A DNA stretch of 64,000 nt, from contig NZ_CP036262.1 of the NCBI RefSeq assembly GCF_007741495.1, positions 1,240,001 to 1,304,000 of the forward strand, read 5' to 3'. The notes beneath the pieces were generated by a model. That model searched no databases, was not told the origin of the DNA, and saw only the letters and a program-made list of their open reading frames with translations. Positions 17,409-27,004 of the stretch are shown piece by piece. The DNA comes from Roseimaritima multifibrata. GTDB lineage: Bacteria > Planctomycetota > Planctomycetia > Pirellulales > Pirellulaceae. Both the position numbers and the translations under genes were made by a program. The stretch's first letter is position 1. Every line of letters begins with the position of its first letter.

Positions 17409-17455
17409 TTGGCCGCCTTATGGCGGCGATATACGATAGTTGGTGAAAGCCAAAA

Positions 17456-17526
17456 GCGGGTGTAGCTCAATGGTAGAGCAGCAGCCTTCCAAGCTGAATA
17501 CGAGGGTTCGATTCCCTTCACCCGCT
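17456..17526 (+). tRNA. tRNA-Gly (anticodon TCC)
   Basis: The gene is 71 nt with acceptor GCGGGTG/CACCCGC, anticodon loop CTTCCAA and T-loop GGTTCGATTCC. CCA is not encoded. The spacing to the next tRNA is only seven bases. Confidence 0.96.
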
Positions 17527-17533
17527 CTCAACC

Positions 17534-17606
17534 GCTGTTGTAGCTCAGTTGGTAGAGCACATCCTTGGTAAGGATGAGGTCATGGGTTCAAGTCCCATCA
17601 ACAGCT
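17534..17606 (+). tRNA. tRNA-Thr (anticodon GGT)
   Basis: The gene is 73 nt with acceptor GCTGTTG/CAACAGC, anticodon loop TTGGTAA in the stem ATCC/GGAT, and T-loop GGTTCAAGTCC. It is the last tRNA before tuf. Confidence 0.97.
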
Positions 17607-17800
17607 TTTGACACTACTGGAAAGATTCTCTGTAGGAGGCTTTTCGGCGGTGGTTAATTTTTTTTAGTGATAAGTGATTACTGGCACGGCCGCGGTTTTC
17701 TCGATTTACGTTGTGGTGTGAAGGCAACGCGAGAGTAACGAGCGGATGTCACGGGGCGTTCCCGTCGGCACAGTCAGTCAGATGGTTGCAGGTGAAAATA

Positions 17801-18997
17801 ATGGCTAAGGCAACTTTCGAACGTACCAAACCACACGTCAACGTGGGCACGATCGGTCACATTGACCATGGTAAAACGACCACCACCGGTGCAATCCTTG
17901 CTGTTCAGGCAGCCAAGGGTCTAGCTGAAGCAAAAAACTATTCGGACATCGCCAAGGGCGGTACCGTTCGTGACCAGACGAAAACGGTTACGATCGCGGT
18001 TGCTCACGTTGAGTACGAAACTCCGAATCGTCACTACGCGCATATCGATTGCCCGGGTCACGCTGACTTTATCAAGAACATGATCACCGGTGCCGCCCAA
18101 ATGGACGGTGCGATCCTGGTTGTCAGTGCTGCTGACGGCCCGATGCCGCAAACCAAAGAACACGTGTTGTTGGCTCGCCAGGTTGGCGTTCCTTACATCG
18201 TCGTATTCTTGAACAAGTGCGACCTGGTCGACGACGAAGAATTGTTGGAATTGGTTGAGCTTGAAGCTCGTGAATTGCTTAGCAAGTACGACTTCCCTGG
18301 CGACGACCTTCCAGTTGTTCGCGGAAGTGCTCTTCCTGCTTACAATAACCCTGCCGATCCAGCTGCAAGTGCTTGCATCACCGAACTGATGGAAGCCCTG
18401 GATAGCTCGATTCCTGAACCTGCTCGTGAAGAAGACAAGCCATTCTTGATGGCTATCGAAGACGTCTTCTCCATCGAAGGTCGTGGAACGGTTGCTACCG
18501 GTCGTATCGAGCGTGGAGTCGTTAAGGTTGGTGAAGAAGTCGCAATTGTTGGACTTTCGGACACCCCTGTTAAAACGACCTGCACCGGTGTCGAAATGTT
18601 CCGTAAGGAACTGGGAATCGGTAAAGCTGGCGATAACGTCGGTTGCTTGCTTCGTGGCGTTAAACGTGACGACATCCAGCGTGGTCAAGTTTTGGCCAAG
18701 CCAGGTTCGATCACCCCGCACACCAAGTTCGAAGCTGAAGTTTATTGCTTGAGCAAAGACGAAGGTGGCCGACACACGCCATTCTTCAGCGGCTATCGTC
18801 CTCAGTTCTACTTCCGTACCACGGACGTTACCGGAACTGCAAACTTGATCGATGCTGAAATGTGCATGCCAGGCGACAATGTCAAAGTGACCGTCGAGCT
18901 GCACAAACCAATCGCTATGGATGATGGTGTTCGCTTCGCTATTCGCGAAGGTGGACGTACTGTCGGTTCAGGTGTTGTTTCGAAGATTCTTGAGTAA
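17801..18997 (+). CDS. tuf: translation elongation factor EF-Tu
   Basis: EF-Tu is the GTPase that delivers aminoacyl-tRNA to the ribosome. The 398-residue protein has [10 protein letters not shown] (P-loop), DCPGHADF (G3), NKCD (G4) and SALPAY (G5 region), followed by the two beta-barrel domains ending in SGVVSKILE. The start at 17801 has AGGTG eight bases upstream; an open extension to 17711 is not homologous to EF-Tu. The switch region contains a 4-residue-type variant ([19 protein letters not shown]), usual for the phylum as far as I recall. It follows four tRNAs and precedes tRNA-Trp, secE and nusG. The roughly 190-base leader has a TTGACA at 17608 that might be a -35 box, without a good -10. 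Confidence 0.98.
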   Translation: MAKATFERTKPHVNVGTIGHIDHGKTTTTGAILAVQAAKGLAEAKNYSDIAKGGTVRDQTKTVTIAVAHVEYETPNRHYAHIDCPGHADFIKNMITGAAQMDGAILVVSAADGPMPQTKEHVLLARQVGVPYIVVFLNKCDLVDDEELLELVELEARELLSKYDFPGDDLPVVRGSALPAYNNPADPAASACITELMEALDSSIPEPAREEDKPFLMAIEDVFSIEGRGTVATGRIERGVVKVGEEVAIVGLSDTPVKTTCTGVEMFRKELGIGKAGDNVGCLLRGVKRDDIQRGQVLAKPGSITPHTKFEAEVYCLSKDEGGRHTPFFSGYRPQFYFRTTDVTGTANLIDAEMCMPGDNVKVTVELHKPIAMDDGVRFAIREGGRTVGSGVVSKILE

Positions 18998-19038
18998 TCA
19001 AGTAACCTCGGTTTTTTAAATCGAGTTAGAAAACATCC

Positions 19039-19079
19039 AATGACAGAACGGATTCCGCATCGTCGGCCGTTTTGTCATT
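19039..19079 (+). other. hairpin between tuf and tRNA-Trp
   Basis: AATGACAGAACGG (19039-19051) pairs with CCGTTTTGTCATT (19067-19079) with one G/T pair. No T-run follows; the tRNA starts 11 bases later. It may be a processing signal releasing the tRNA from the tuf transcript, or a partial terminator. Confidence 0.5.
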
Positions 19080-19089
19080 TGGACGTTAC

Positions 19090-19162
19090 AGGGGTGTAGC
19101 TCAATTGGCAGAGCACTGGTTTCCAAAACCAGCGGTTGTGAGTTCAAGTCCCACCGCCCCTG
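19090..19162 (+). tRNA. tRNA-Trp (anticodon CCA)
   Basis: The gene is 73 nt with acceptor AGGGGTG/CGCCCCT (one T-G pair), anticodon loop TTCCAAA in the stem CTGGT/ACCAG, and T-loop GAGTTCAAGTCCC. Its place between tuf and secE is conserved in many bacteria. The 3' CCA is not encoded. Confidence 0.97.
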
Positions 19163-19190
19163 CTTTAAACGCGTTTTTATATTACAGCTG

Positions 19191-19700
19191 ATGCAGATTC
19201 ACTGGGTTCGTCCCGCAAATCTGCCTATCATCGTCCCTCCCTCCCAGGAGACAGGATCGTTGTCCAGGGAAGTCGCTAGCTCGCAATCATCGACGCCGCT
19301 CACGTCCGAGTTGCTTTCGTTCGATGTATACAAACGTAATCAGGGACGTCTGGTTCGGCAGTTAAGCTGCCTCGCCGTGTGGGCTGTCGTCGCAATCGGA
19401 TGTTGGCGATTGTACGAAACCCTTAAAGGTGGTGAAAGCGCTTGGGTGGGCATGGGTGTCCCCGGAGTGATTTTGGCAGCTGGCCTGTGGATCGGTTACC
19501 GATTGGTCAATTGGCCTCGTTTTGCCGATTTCCTGATCGCTGTCGAAGCGGAAATGAACAAGGTCTCATGGCCTTCCAAACAAGAGATGATCCGGTCGTC
19601 GATCGTGGTTATCTTTACGATCTTTTTCCTGGCCATTATGCTGTTTCTGTTTGATATCGTCTGGCAGGAAGTCTTTACCTTCCTTGGCGTAACTACCTAG
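19191..19700 (+). CDS. secE: preprotein translocase subunit SecE
   Basis: SecE clamps SecY in the inner-membrane translocon. The 169-residue protein is longer than most single-span SecEs. Residues 1-55 are a soluble Ser/Pro-rich extension. Hydrophobic segments lie at about 58-76 and 85-103, and the conserved SecE core follows: EAEMNKVSWPSKQEMIRSS (about 122-140) and a final membrane span (142-165). Only the core is needed to recognise the family. It is in its usual place directly before nusG (35-base gap). Confidence 0.95.
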   Translation: MQIHWVRPANLPIIVPPSQETGSLSREVASSQSSTPLTSELLSFDVYKRNQGRLVRQLSCLAVWAVVAIGCWRLYETLKGGESAWVGMGVPGVILAAGLWIGYRLVNWPRFADFLIAVEAEMNKVSWPSKQEMIRSSIVVIFTIFFLAIMLFLFDIVWQEVFTFLGVTT

Positions 19701-19735
19701 TCTATCCGCTACTTTCGACCAAGGTTCTTTCAATC

Positions 19736-20410
19736 GTGTCCGATCCCGACGCCACCGATAACGATGTTTCTGAGGAAGTTGTTTCCGAGGAATCTCAGGC
19801 AGCGCAACCGGCCGCGGCCGAATCGACTCCTCCTGCCGCCCCGACTCCCGAGGCGGTTGATGACGGTCCCAAAATGGACTGGTACATCCTGAAAGTGGCT
19901 TTCAATCGTGAAGATTCGATCCGTGATGGATTGGAAAAACGCGTGCGAATGGAAGGCATGGGAGATCTGTTTGGGGAAATCATCGTCCCCACCGAAGACG
20001 TTGTCGAATTCACGCGGAACGGCAAGAAACGAATTTCCAAGCGGAAATTGTTGCCAGGCTATCTGATGGTCAACATGATCATCAATGATGACAGCTGGTT
20101 CCTTGTCCGCGAAACCTCCGGGATCAGTGACTTTACCGGAGCCGCCGGGAAGCCGATGCCGATGGACCCCGCCGATATCGAACGCTTCATTCAGAAACCA
20201 AAGAATGAAGACGATGAAGATGCCCCGATGAAAACGGCGATCCCGTTCAAGCCAGGGGATCGGGTTCGAGTCAAAGAAGGGAATTTCCAGAACCAAGAAG
20301 GCGAAGTCGATACGATCGACGAAGCAAACGGTCGCGTCACCGTGATCATCAATATCTTTGATCGTAGTGTTCCGATGGAACTGGATCACTGGCAAATCGA
20401 AGATCTGTAG
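19736..20410 (+). CDS. nusG: transcription termination/antitermination factor NusG
   Basis: NusG contacts RNA polymerase through its NGN domain and ribosomes or Rho through its KOW domain. The NGN domain begins MDWYILKVAFNRED (from residue 47) and contains KRKLLPGYLMVNM. The KOW part is PFKPGDRVRVKEGNFQNQEG, with the ending PMELDHWQIEDL. The open frame starts with GTG at 19736, giving a 46-residue acidic Ala/Pro-rich extension. An ATG at 19874 would give the minimal NusG of 178 residues, so the start is unsettled. rplK does not follow, unlike in most bacteria; the next gene is an acyltransferase after 93 bases. Confidence 0.94.
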   Translation: MSDPDATDNDVSEEVVSEESQAAQPAAAESTPPAAPTPEAVDDGPKMDWYILKVAFNREDSIRDGLEKRVRMEGMGDLFGEIIVPTEDVVEFTRNGKKRISKRKLLPGYLMVNMIINDDSWFLVRETSGISDFTGAAGKPMPMDPADIERFIQKPKNEDDEDAPMKTAIPFKPGDRVRVKEGNFQNQEGEVDTIDEANGRVTVIINIFDRSVPMELDHWQIEDL

Positions 20411-20503
20411 TCCGCTTCGGTCGCCTCACGTTAAGTGCGATTTCTTCCTATCGGCGATCGGGCAATTTCGATAGGATCTGAGGACTAATTCAGCTTCACC
20501 GGA

Positions 20504-21718
20504 ATGGACTCTGGTTTGATGGCCTCTGTGCGTGTGAATCGACTTGCCCCACTTGAATGGGTTCGCGCTGGTGCGACCCTCTTGGTGGTTCTGCTGCACG
20601 CTTTAATGCCCTACGTTTCGCAGCCGATGCCGGGTGTCGCTTGGCCCGTTTGGGAAACCGGCAGCACGACCGCCAATGCGGTCTTCTGGGCAATCGAATT
20701 GTTCATCATGCCCCTGTTTCTGGTGTTGGCCGGATTTGTGGCGGTTGGATTGATTGGACGGTTGGGGAAAGCCGATTTCTTGCGGCATCGGGCACGTCGG
20801 TTGTTGGTTCCGCTGCTGTTCGGTTTGGTTGTTGTTCTGCCAATCGATCTTTATGTTTGGCTGCTCGGCTGGGTCGTTGAGGGGAAGGTCGGCTGGCAAA
20901 AAATGCGCAGCCTGAAGATTGATCCTGAAATCGCGAAGAATCTGTGGGGGACAAGCCATCTTTGGTTCTTGCAGTATCTGCTGCTATACAGCGTGCTATA
21001 TGCCGTCGTAAAAGAGGCGTGGCCTGAGCGTTGGCGGCATCCGGTGAACCGCAGGACTGTCCGTGCAGCGAGTCTGCTGGCTTTGATTGCAATCGGCGGG
21101 AGCGTCCTGTTGGTTCGTCCTGAAGTTGTGTTCGGATTCCAGCACGGTTTTTTTCCCGTCGCATCGAAGTGGATATACAACGGGACTTTTTATGCCGGAG
21201 GTATCTGGCTGGCCGTTTTTGATTCGCGGCTGAGACGGATTGAACGGAACGGTGTCGGAGTGCTTTTGTTTGGTCTGCTTGGCGGAATCGCGTCGCTTTG
21301 GGCAGGGATGCAGTTCCTTCAAGGGGATGCCTCGCGATTGATTCTGGTGTTAGGTGCGGTCGCAACACTGGCATCCGCTTGGGCCTTAACGTTTGGGATT
21401 ATTGGGGCCGCTGTCCGGTTTGCCCAGCGTCCTCGGCGAATCGTTTTGTATGTCGCAGCCGCGTCGTTCTGGATTTACCTAGCACACCATCCATTCTTGG
21501 GATTGGTCCATATTGGGCTGAAGGTACAGTTCCCTGATGCGGCTCCGCTCGGCAAGGGAATGCTTGCTTGGGCAATCGCAACCCTATGGTGTTTGGGGAC
21601 TTATCAAATCTTCGTCAGGCATACTTTCATCGGACGCATGTTAGGCGTCCGGCACGCAGAAAGAGTCTGCAAGCAATCGGTCGCCAAGGAACTGGCGAAC
21701 CTCCGTCAAGCCGCGTAG
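20504..21718 (+). CDS. membrane acyltransferase, acyltransferase-3 family
   Basis: The 404-residue protein has about ten hydrophobic segments spread over its length. It begins with LEWVRAGATLLVVLLHALMPY (key residues E, R and the His of the first membrane helix), the hallmark of the acyltransferase-3/OpgC-type family. Members transfer acetyl or succinyl groups to sugars, polysaccharides or lipids at the inner membrane. The target cannot be read from the sequence, and no glycan cluster is adjacent. The last 30 residues are basic and cytoplasmic. It is transcribed in the direction of nusG but is not expected to be functionally linked. Confidence 0.87.
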   Translation: MDSGLMASVRVNRLAPLEWVRAGATLLVVLLHALMPYVSQPMPGVAWPVWETGSTTANAVFWAIELFIMPLFLVLAGFVAVGLIGRLGKADFLRHRARRLLVPLLFGLVVVLPIDLYVWLLGWVVEGKVGWQKMRSLKIDPEIAKNLWGTSHLWFLQYLLLYSVLYAVVKEAWPERWRHPVNRRTVRAASLLALIAIGGSVLLVRPEVVFGFQHGFFPVASKWIYNGTFYAGGIWLAVFDSRLRRIERNGVGVLLFGLLGGIASLWAGMQFLQGDASRLILVLGAVATLASAWALTFGIIGAAVRFAQRPRRIVLYVAAASFWIYLAHHPFLGLVHIGLKVQFPDAAPLGKGMLAWAIATLWCLGTYQIFVRHTFIGRMLGVRHAERVCKQSVAKELANLRQAA

Positions 21719-22425
21719 ACGCGGTAGGACAGACGGCGGGCAGTGAAATCGATGGGTGACAGTTTCTGAGCGGGATTGTAAGTCCGCGACGGGATGGGTG
21801 TCGCCGGAACCACCGTCTGGCGACGGTAGTGTCGTAGCTACACACGCCAGAGCGTGGGCAGGCCGGCGATCTTTCACGGATAGGTTTCCATGTCCCTAGC
21901 GAAAGCGGCCTGGAGAGAGGGGGATTTCGTGGGGGAGGTGAAGTTTATAGCTGGCGAAAGTCTGGCTCCCCTCGCCCCTAAGCAAGCTCTTTGTTGCGGA
22001 AGAAATCTTAGCTAGTTTAATTCGTGGTCTCTGCCTTTTCGTTTGGTTTGGCGGAGCTTGCTTGGGGGAGAGGGGCTGGGGGAGAGGGGGGATTTTCGCG
22101 AGGCGATTTTGCAGTGCAGGCCTGGGTAACGCCGCGCATTTCAAGCGGTTATGCCACGCCTTGCCTGCCTCTGTCGGCCCCCTCTCTCCCAGCCCCTCTC
22201 CCCCAAAACAAGCCTTTGAATCGCGTTCAACCGAACTAGCTGGCGAACCGTTGATTCAATATCCAACCTGTTTTAAGCGAGCTTGTTTTGAGGGCGAGGG
22301 GAGCCAGATTTTCTTTGCTTATTCTTTGCTCGTTCGCGACGGGATGGGTGTCGCCAGAGCGTGAGCGGGCGGCGATATTTCACGGATAGATTCCATGTCG
22401 CTAGCCTGCCGTGCGTTTGCGGTGG
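21719..22425. repeat. 700-base non-coding repeat zone (direct and nested inverted repeats)
   Basis: Two direct copies of a module frame the zone: 21785-21900 and 22335-22404. They share GACGGGATGGGTGTCGCC and a second block around TTTCACGGATAG and TTCCATGTC. The first copy carries an extra segment of about 41 bases that can form a hairpin (near 21811-21853). Between the copies are two nested inverted repeats. The outer arms are 21961-21989 and 22279-22310 (core TCTGGCTCCCCTCGCCC). The inner arms are 22056-22090 and 22178-22213 (rich in GGGGGAGAGGGGCTGGGG). No gene is seen inside. Confidence 0.75.
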
Positions 22426-23712
<1,287 letters not shown>

Positions 23713-23998
23713 AGATGCAACCGTGTGAGGTTCGAGGATTCTACCGCGGGCAAGTCCGTCTATCTTATCAGACCGGGGCGAGGATGCACCAGCAACTGCG
23801 AAATAGTTGTTCGGGGATGGTACAATGAGGGCGATGCCCCCCCGTGGAGGCGGGGGCGACAAAGTTCGCGTAAAAGGACTTTTTTAACAGTTCAGGTATT
23901 CTCGCTTCTCTTTTGCCCCTTTGGTCACCTATGATTGGAGAGAGTAAAGGTCTGCAGCGATCGGCTCATTACCCTTTGGTTTCTGTTTTCTGAGAATC

Positions 23999-25438
23999 AT
24001 GTCTAAAACAAAACAATCCATTTTGCTGGCTGGCGTGTTGTCTGCCCTGTTGTTGGCGGCTCCTCTGGTCAGCTTGGCCTGCCCGTTTTGCTCGGCGGTT
24101 TCGCAGACCTTGCGGCAGGAAATGTCGACGATGGATGCAGTGGTCATTGCCGAATCGATCCCCGGAGAGGTTCAGGACAGTGAAACCGGTAAAATCCGCA
24201 TGAAGGTTGTGCGAGTTTTGGTAGGTGAGAAAATCGTCCAGGTTGGCCAAACCGTGACCCCCGTTTATTACGGCAACGTTGGCGAAGGGCGTCGGTTTTT
24301 GCTGACAGGCGTCGATCCGCCCGATTTGCAGTGGTCTTTGATGCCGGTGACCGAACGAGGTGAAAAATACATTCTGCAGGTCCTCGCACTTCCAGACGAT
24401 GATGTCGCGCGATTGACTTTCTTTCGCAACTACCTGGAAGACGAAGAGCCGATGTTGGCTCGTGACGCTTATGACGAATTTGCAATCACACCGTATGAAG
24501 CGATCATTGCCTTGAAGGATAAAATGGACCACGACCAATTGGTCGCGTGGATCCAAGATCCTGAAATGCCCGCCGACCGCAAACGTTTGTATCTAACGAT
24601 GTTAGGGGTTTGCGGAAGCGATAAAGATCTTCCGATGCTGAAGGAAATGCTGAGTGGCGAGCAAACCCAGGGTGGTTTGGATGCAATGATCGCTTGCTAT
24701 TTGACGTTGGCCGGTGAAGACGGTTTGGAGCTGGTTAACGAACGTTTTCTCGGCAATAAACAGGCCCCCTACACCGAAACCTATTCGGCAATCATGGCGG
24801 TTCGCTTTCATGGAACCGAGGGAAATACCATTCCTCGTTCCGCCCTCCTCCCCTCGTTGCACCTGATCCTAGACCGTCCTGAATTGGCCGATTTGGTGAT
24901 CTCCGACCTGGCACGCTGGAGTGACTGGAGCCAAGTTGATCGTTTGACGAAGCTGTTTGTCAACGCAACCGAAGACAACAATTTCGTGCGTGTTCCCGTT
25001 GTGAATTATCTCCGTGCCTGCCCGCTGCCCGAAGCTGCGGAAGCGTTGCAGGAACTGGAGAAAGTGGATCCTGAGAGCATTCGTCGATCGAACATCTTCT
25101 TTGCTAAACCGATCGCAAAACCAAAACCGGGGCCAAAATCGTCCTCTTCGTTGACTCCTTCGCAGAAGACCGACGAAGAAGAGAAAGTCCTTGAATCGCC
25201 GCTGCCAATCGTACCGGTATCAAACATCGGCGTGCAATTGCGCAGCCGCCAAATGCTTGCTTCAGCGAACGGATTGTTGCCCGTCGCTGCAGGGGGGACC
25301 GCTGTTGTGGCGGCGTCCCCAGTGAACCGACTAGGGCTGGCAACCGTATTATCGGTAGCCCTGTCAACGATGCTGATTTTCGCATGGTTAACCCTTACTA
25401 GCGGGGCCCCGGCAGTGGCGGCCGGGATCGAATCCTAA
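23999..25438 (+). CDS. exported CPFC-motif protein, first gene of DUF3299 operon
   Basis: The 479-residue product has a signal peptide (1-27) directly followed by CPFC (28-31), a CxxC pair at the mature N-terminus. The next 110 residues form a beta-rich domain (DAVVIAESIPGEV, KVVRVLVGEK, GRRFLLTG). The middle (150-365) is helical and repeat-like, reminiscent of HEAT-type arrays. Next come a Lys/Pro/Ser-rich linker (370-400) and one C-terminal membrane span (about 438-462). It would therefore be anchored in the membrane with its body outside the cytoplasm. The gene is 22 bases ahead of the next gene. CxxC suggests redox or metal binding, but no thioredoxin fold is evident. I do not know the function. 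Confidence 0.85.
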   Translation: MSKTKQSILLAGVLSALLLAAPLVSLACPFCSAVSQTLRQEMSTMDAVVIAESIPGEVQDSETGKIRMKVVRVLVGEKIVQVGQTVTPVYYGNVGEGRRFLLTGVDPPDLQWSLMPVTERGEKYILQVLALPDDDVARLTFFRNYLEDEEPMLARDAYDEFAITPYEAIIALKDKMDHDQLVAWIQDPEMPADRKRLYLTMLGVCGSDKDLPMLKEMLSGEQTQGGLDAMIACYLTLAGEDGLELVNERFLGNKQAPYTETYSAIMAVRFHGTEGNTIPRSALLPSLHLILDRPELADLVISDLARWSDWSQVDRLTKLFVNATEDNNFVRVPVVNYLRACPLPEAAEALQELEKVDPESIRRSNIFFAKPIAKPKPGPKSSSSLTPSQKTDEEEKVLESPLPIVPVSNIGVQLRSRQMLASANGLLPVAAGGTAVVAASPVNRLGLATVLSVALSTMLIFAWLTLTSGAPAVAAGIES

Positions 25439-25460
25439 ATTTCTTTAGGTCTAACGAGCC

Positions 25461-26219
25461 ATGGCAACCAATTTGGACTCTACCCAAAACGATTCGCACG
25501 ACTCCGCGGAGAAAACTGCGCCGGAGCCGAACCTATCGACCGGAAACGCCTACGAAGCGACTTTGACTTCGGTCTCGGGGAGTGAATTCCCTTATCGTGC
25601 CCTCAGTCGCGGCGCGATCGCGTCGGTGTTGGTGGCTCCTTTCGCCTTGTTGGGCTTTGTGCCCGCCTTCAAGGTGATGCTGGTGATGTCCCTGATCGGA
25701 TTGGCCGCAGCGATCTTGGGTTTGCGAGTCACGCAGATGCATCCCAAGGAATATAGCGGGCGGATGCTGGCGAAATTTGGGATGGGGCTGAACCTGTTGT
25801 TGCTGGCTGCTGGAATCGGCATGCACGCTTACATCTACGCGACCGAGGTTCCCGATGGTTACGAACGGGTTCACTTCTATGCGTTGCAGCAACCGACCAA
25901 ATCGAGTGTCGATATGCCGACCGAAGAGGCGGTTGAACTGAATGGAAAGAACATCTTTCTAAAGGGGTATATTCATCCCGCTTCGGGTAACGGCCGTTTG
26001 ACTCGCTTTGTGCTGGTGCCTGACCTGGGAACTTGTTGCTTTGGCGGTCAGCCCCGTAGTACCGACATGGTGGAGGTGACGTTGACCAAGGGGAACACGA
26101 TTCGTCACAGTATGATGCAAGTGAAGCTGGCCGGAGAATTTTTGGTTTCCAATGGCGTCCAGAAGGGTGGATTTGATAAACCGGTCTTTTATCGCTTGCG
26201 AGCCAACTACGCAAAATAA
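25461..26219 (+). CDS. DUF4190-like membrane region fused to DUF3299-like domain
   Basis: The protein has 252 residues. An N-terminal cytoplasmic stretch (1-48) precedes two or three membrane spans (52-90, 105-128) with KEYSGRMLAKFGMGLNLLLL, a pattern like DUF4190 proteins. The extracytoplasmic C-terminal part (about 157-250) reads LNGKNIFLKGYIHP, RFVLVPDLGTCCFGG and VKLAGEF. This matches the DUF3299 plan (L-x-G-K-x-V-x-x-x-GY-x-x-P, F-x-LVP, then Cys). A double Cys at 192-193 is notable. It lies 22 bases after the CPFC gene and 13 bases before a second DUF3299-like gene, so the three form an operon. The biochemical role is unknown. Confidence 0.85.
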   Translation: MATNLDSTQNDSHDSAEKTAPEPNLSTGNAYEATLTSVSGSEFPYRALSRGAIASVLVAPFALLGFVPAFKVMLVMSLIGLAAAILGLRVTQMHPKEYSGRMLAKFGMGLNLLLLAAGIGMHAYIYATEVPDGYERVHFYALQQPTKSSVDMPTEEAVELNGKNIFLKGYIHPASGNGRLTRFVLVPDLGTCCFGGQPRSTDMVEVTLTKGNTIRHSMMQVKLAGEFLVSNGVQKGGFDKPVFYRLRANYAK

Positions 26220-26232
26220 GACGGATTGAATT

Positions 26233-26727
26233 GTGAAACCGATAACCGCGCTGCTGACATGTTTGCTGGCTTTCACGGTGTTGCACTCGGCAACGGCCGA
26301 CGATACCGAGGACGAGAAAGAACGCAAGACACGGGAAGCCGCTTTCGCTCGCGGTGAAATCACGTTCGATGACATCAAATTTGACATCGAAAAGGATGGT
26401 GATTTCGAAAAGAAAATGTTGACCGATAAGGTTCGCAAGTTGGAAGGCAAGACGGTTCAGTTACGCGGCTACATTCTGCCGTCGACCCTTTTTCGCGAAA
26501 CGGATATCAACGAATTTGTCTTGGTTCGCGATAACCAGGAGTGCTGTTTCGGTCCCGGAGCCGCGCTTTATGATTGTGTGATTATTAACCTTGTCGATGG
26601 AGTCACCACCGATTTCACGACTCGACCGGTTACGGTCAAAGGTAAATTCCATTTCAAGGAATATCTTTACCCTGACAATTCAGGCCACTTCGCCGTCTTT
26701 CAGATCAAAGGGACGGCGGTAAAGTAG
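26233..26727 (+). CDS. exported DUF3299-like protein
   Basis: The 164-residue product has a signal peptide (1-22), an acidic/basic helical segment (25-70), and a DUF3299-like domain (71-160). The domain shows LEGKTVQLRGYILPS, NEFVLVRDNQECCFGPGA (double Cys at 104-105), a further Cys at 115, and VTVKGKFHFKEYLYP. It is clearly a paralogue of the C-terminal domain of the preceding protein. The start is GTG at 26233. Being the last gene of the three, it is followed by a strong hairpin. A periplasmic metal- or redox-linked function, together with the CPFC protein, is my inference only. Confidence 0.85.
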   Translation: MKPITALLTCLLAFTVLHSATADDTEDEKERKTREAAFARGEITFDDIKFDIEKDGDFEKKMLTDKVRKLEGKTVQLRGYILPSTLFRETDINEFVLVRDNQECCFGPGAALYDCVIINLVDGVTTDFTTRPVTVKGKFHFKEYLYPDNSGHFAVFQIKGTAVK

Positions 26728-26749
26728 CTGGCTTCGCGGCGTGAAAAGA

Positions 26750-26770
26750 AGCCAGCCCCTGGGGCTGGCT
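26750..26770 (+). terminator. hairpin closing the DUF3299 operon
   Basis: AGCCAGCCCC (26750-26759) pairs perfectly with GGGGCTGGCT (26761-26770), 22 bases past the stop of the last gene. A T-run is lacking, so termination may be Rho-assisted or the hairpin may mainly protect the mRNA end. Confidence 0.6.
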
Positions 26771-27004
26771 GCCAAAACCAGCGATTTTCTTAGCGAAACG
26801 GCGCGAACCGTCCGGCCGTCGCATCGAAAACAGAATGCACTTGCGGTCGGCTTGCGTCCTGTTGATTTTATCGAAAGCGAAAGGCGGCAACCACTAAGTC
26901 ACCAAGCCGCTTGCGCTGGTCCGCTAGGAATTCTGGCCGCGGATGTCAAAGCCGATGGCGTTGGGCTTGCTCCGCTCGTCCCAGGTGCTGGCAAGGTGGA
27001 CGAG

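Noticed and set aside
17608-17640. sigma-70 promoter for tuf
   Set aside because: TTGACA is present, but no acceptable -10 lies 16-18 bases downstream, so it was not listed as a feature.
17921-18904. 327-codon frame antisense to tuf
   Set aside because: The tuf frame is certain, and the opposite frame is open only because of codon bias.
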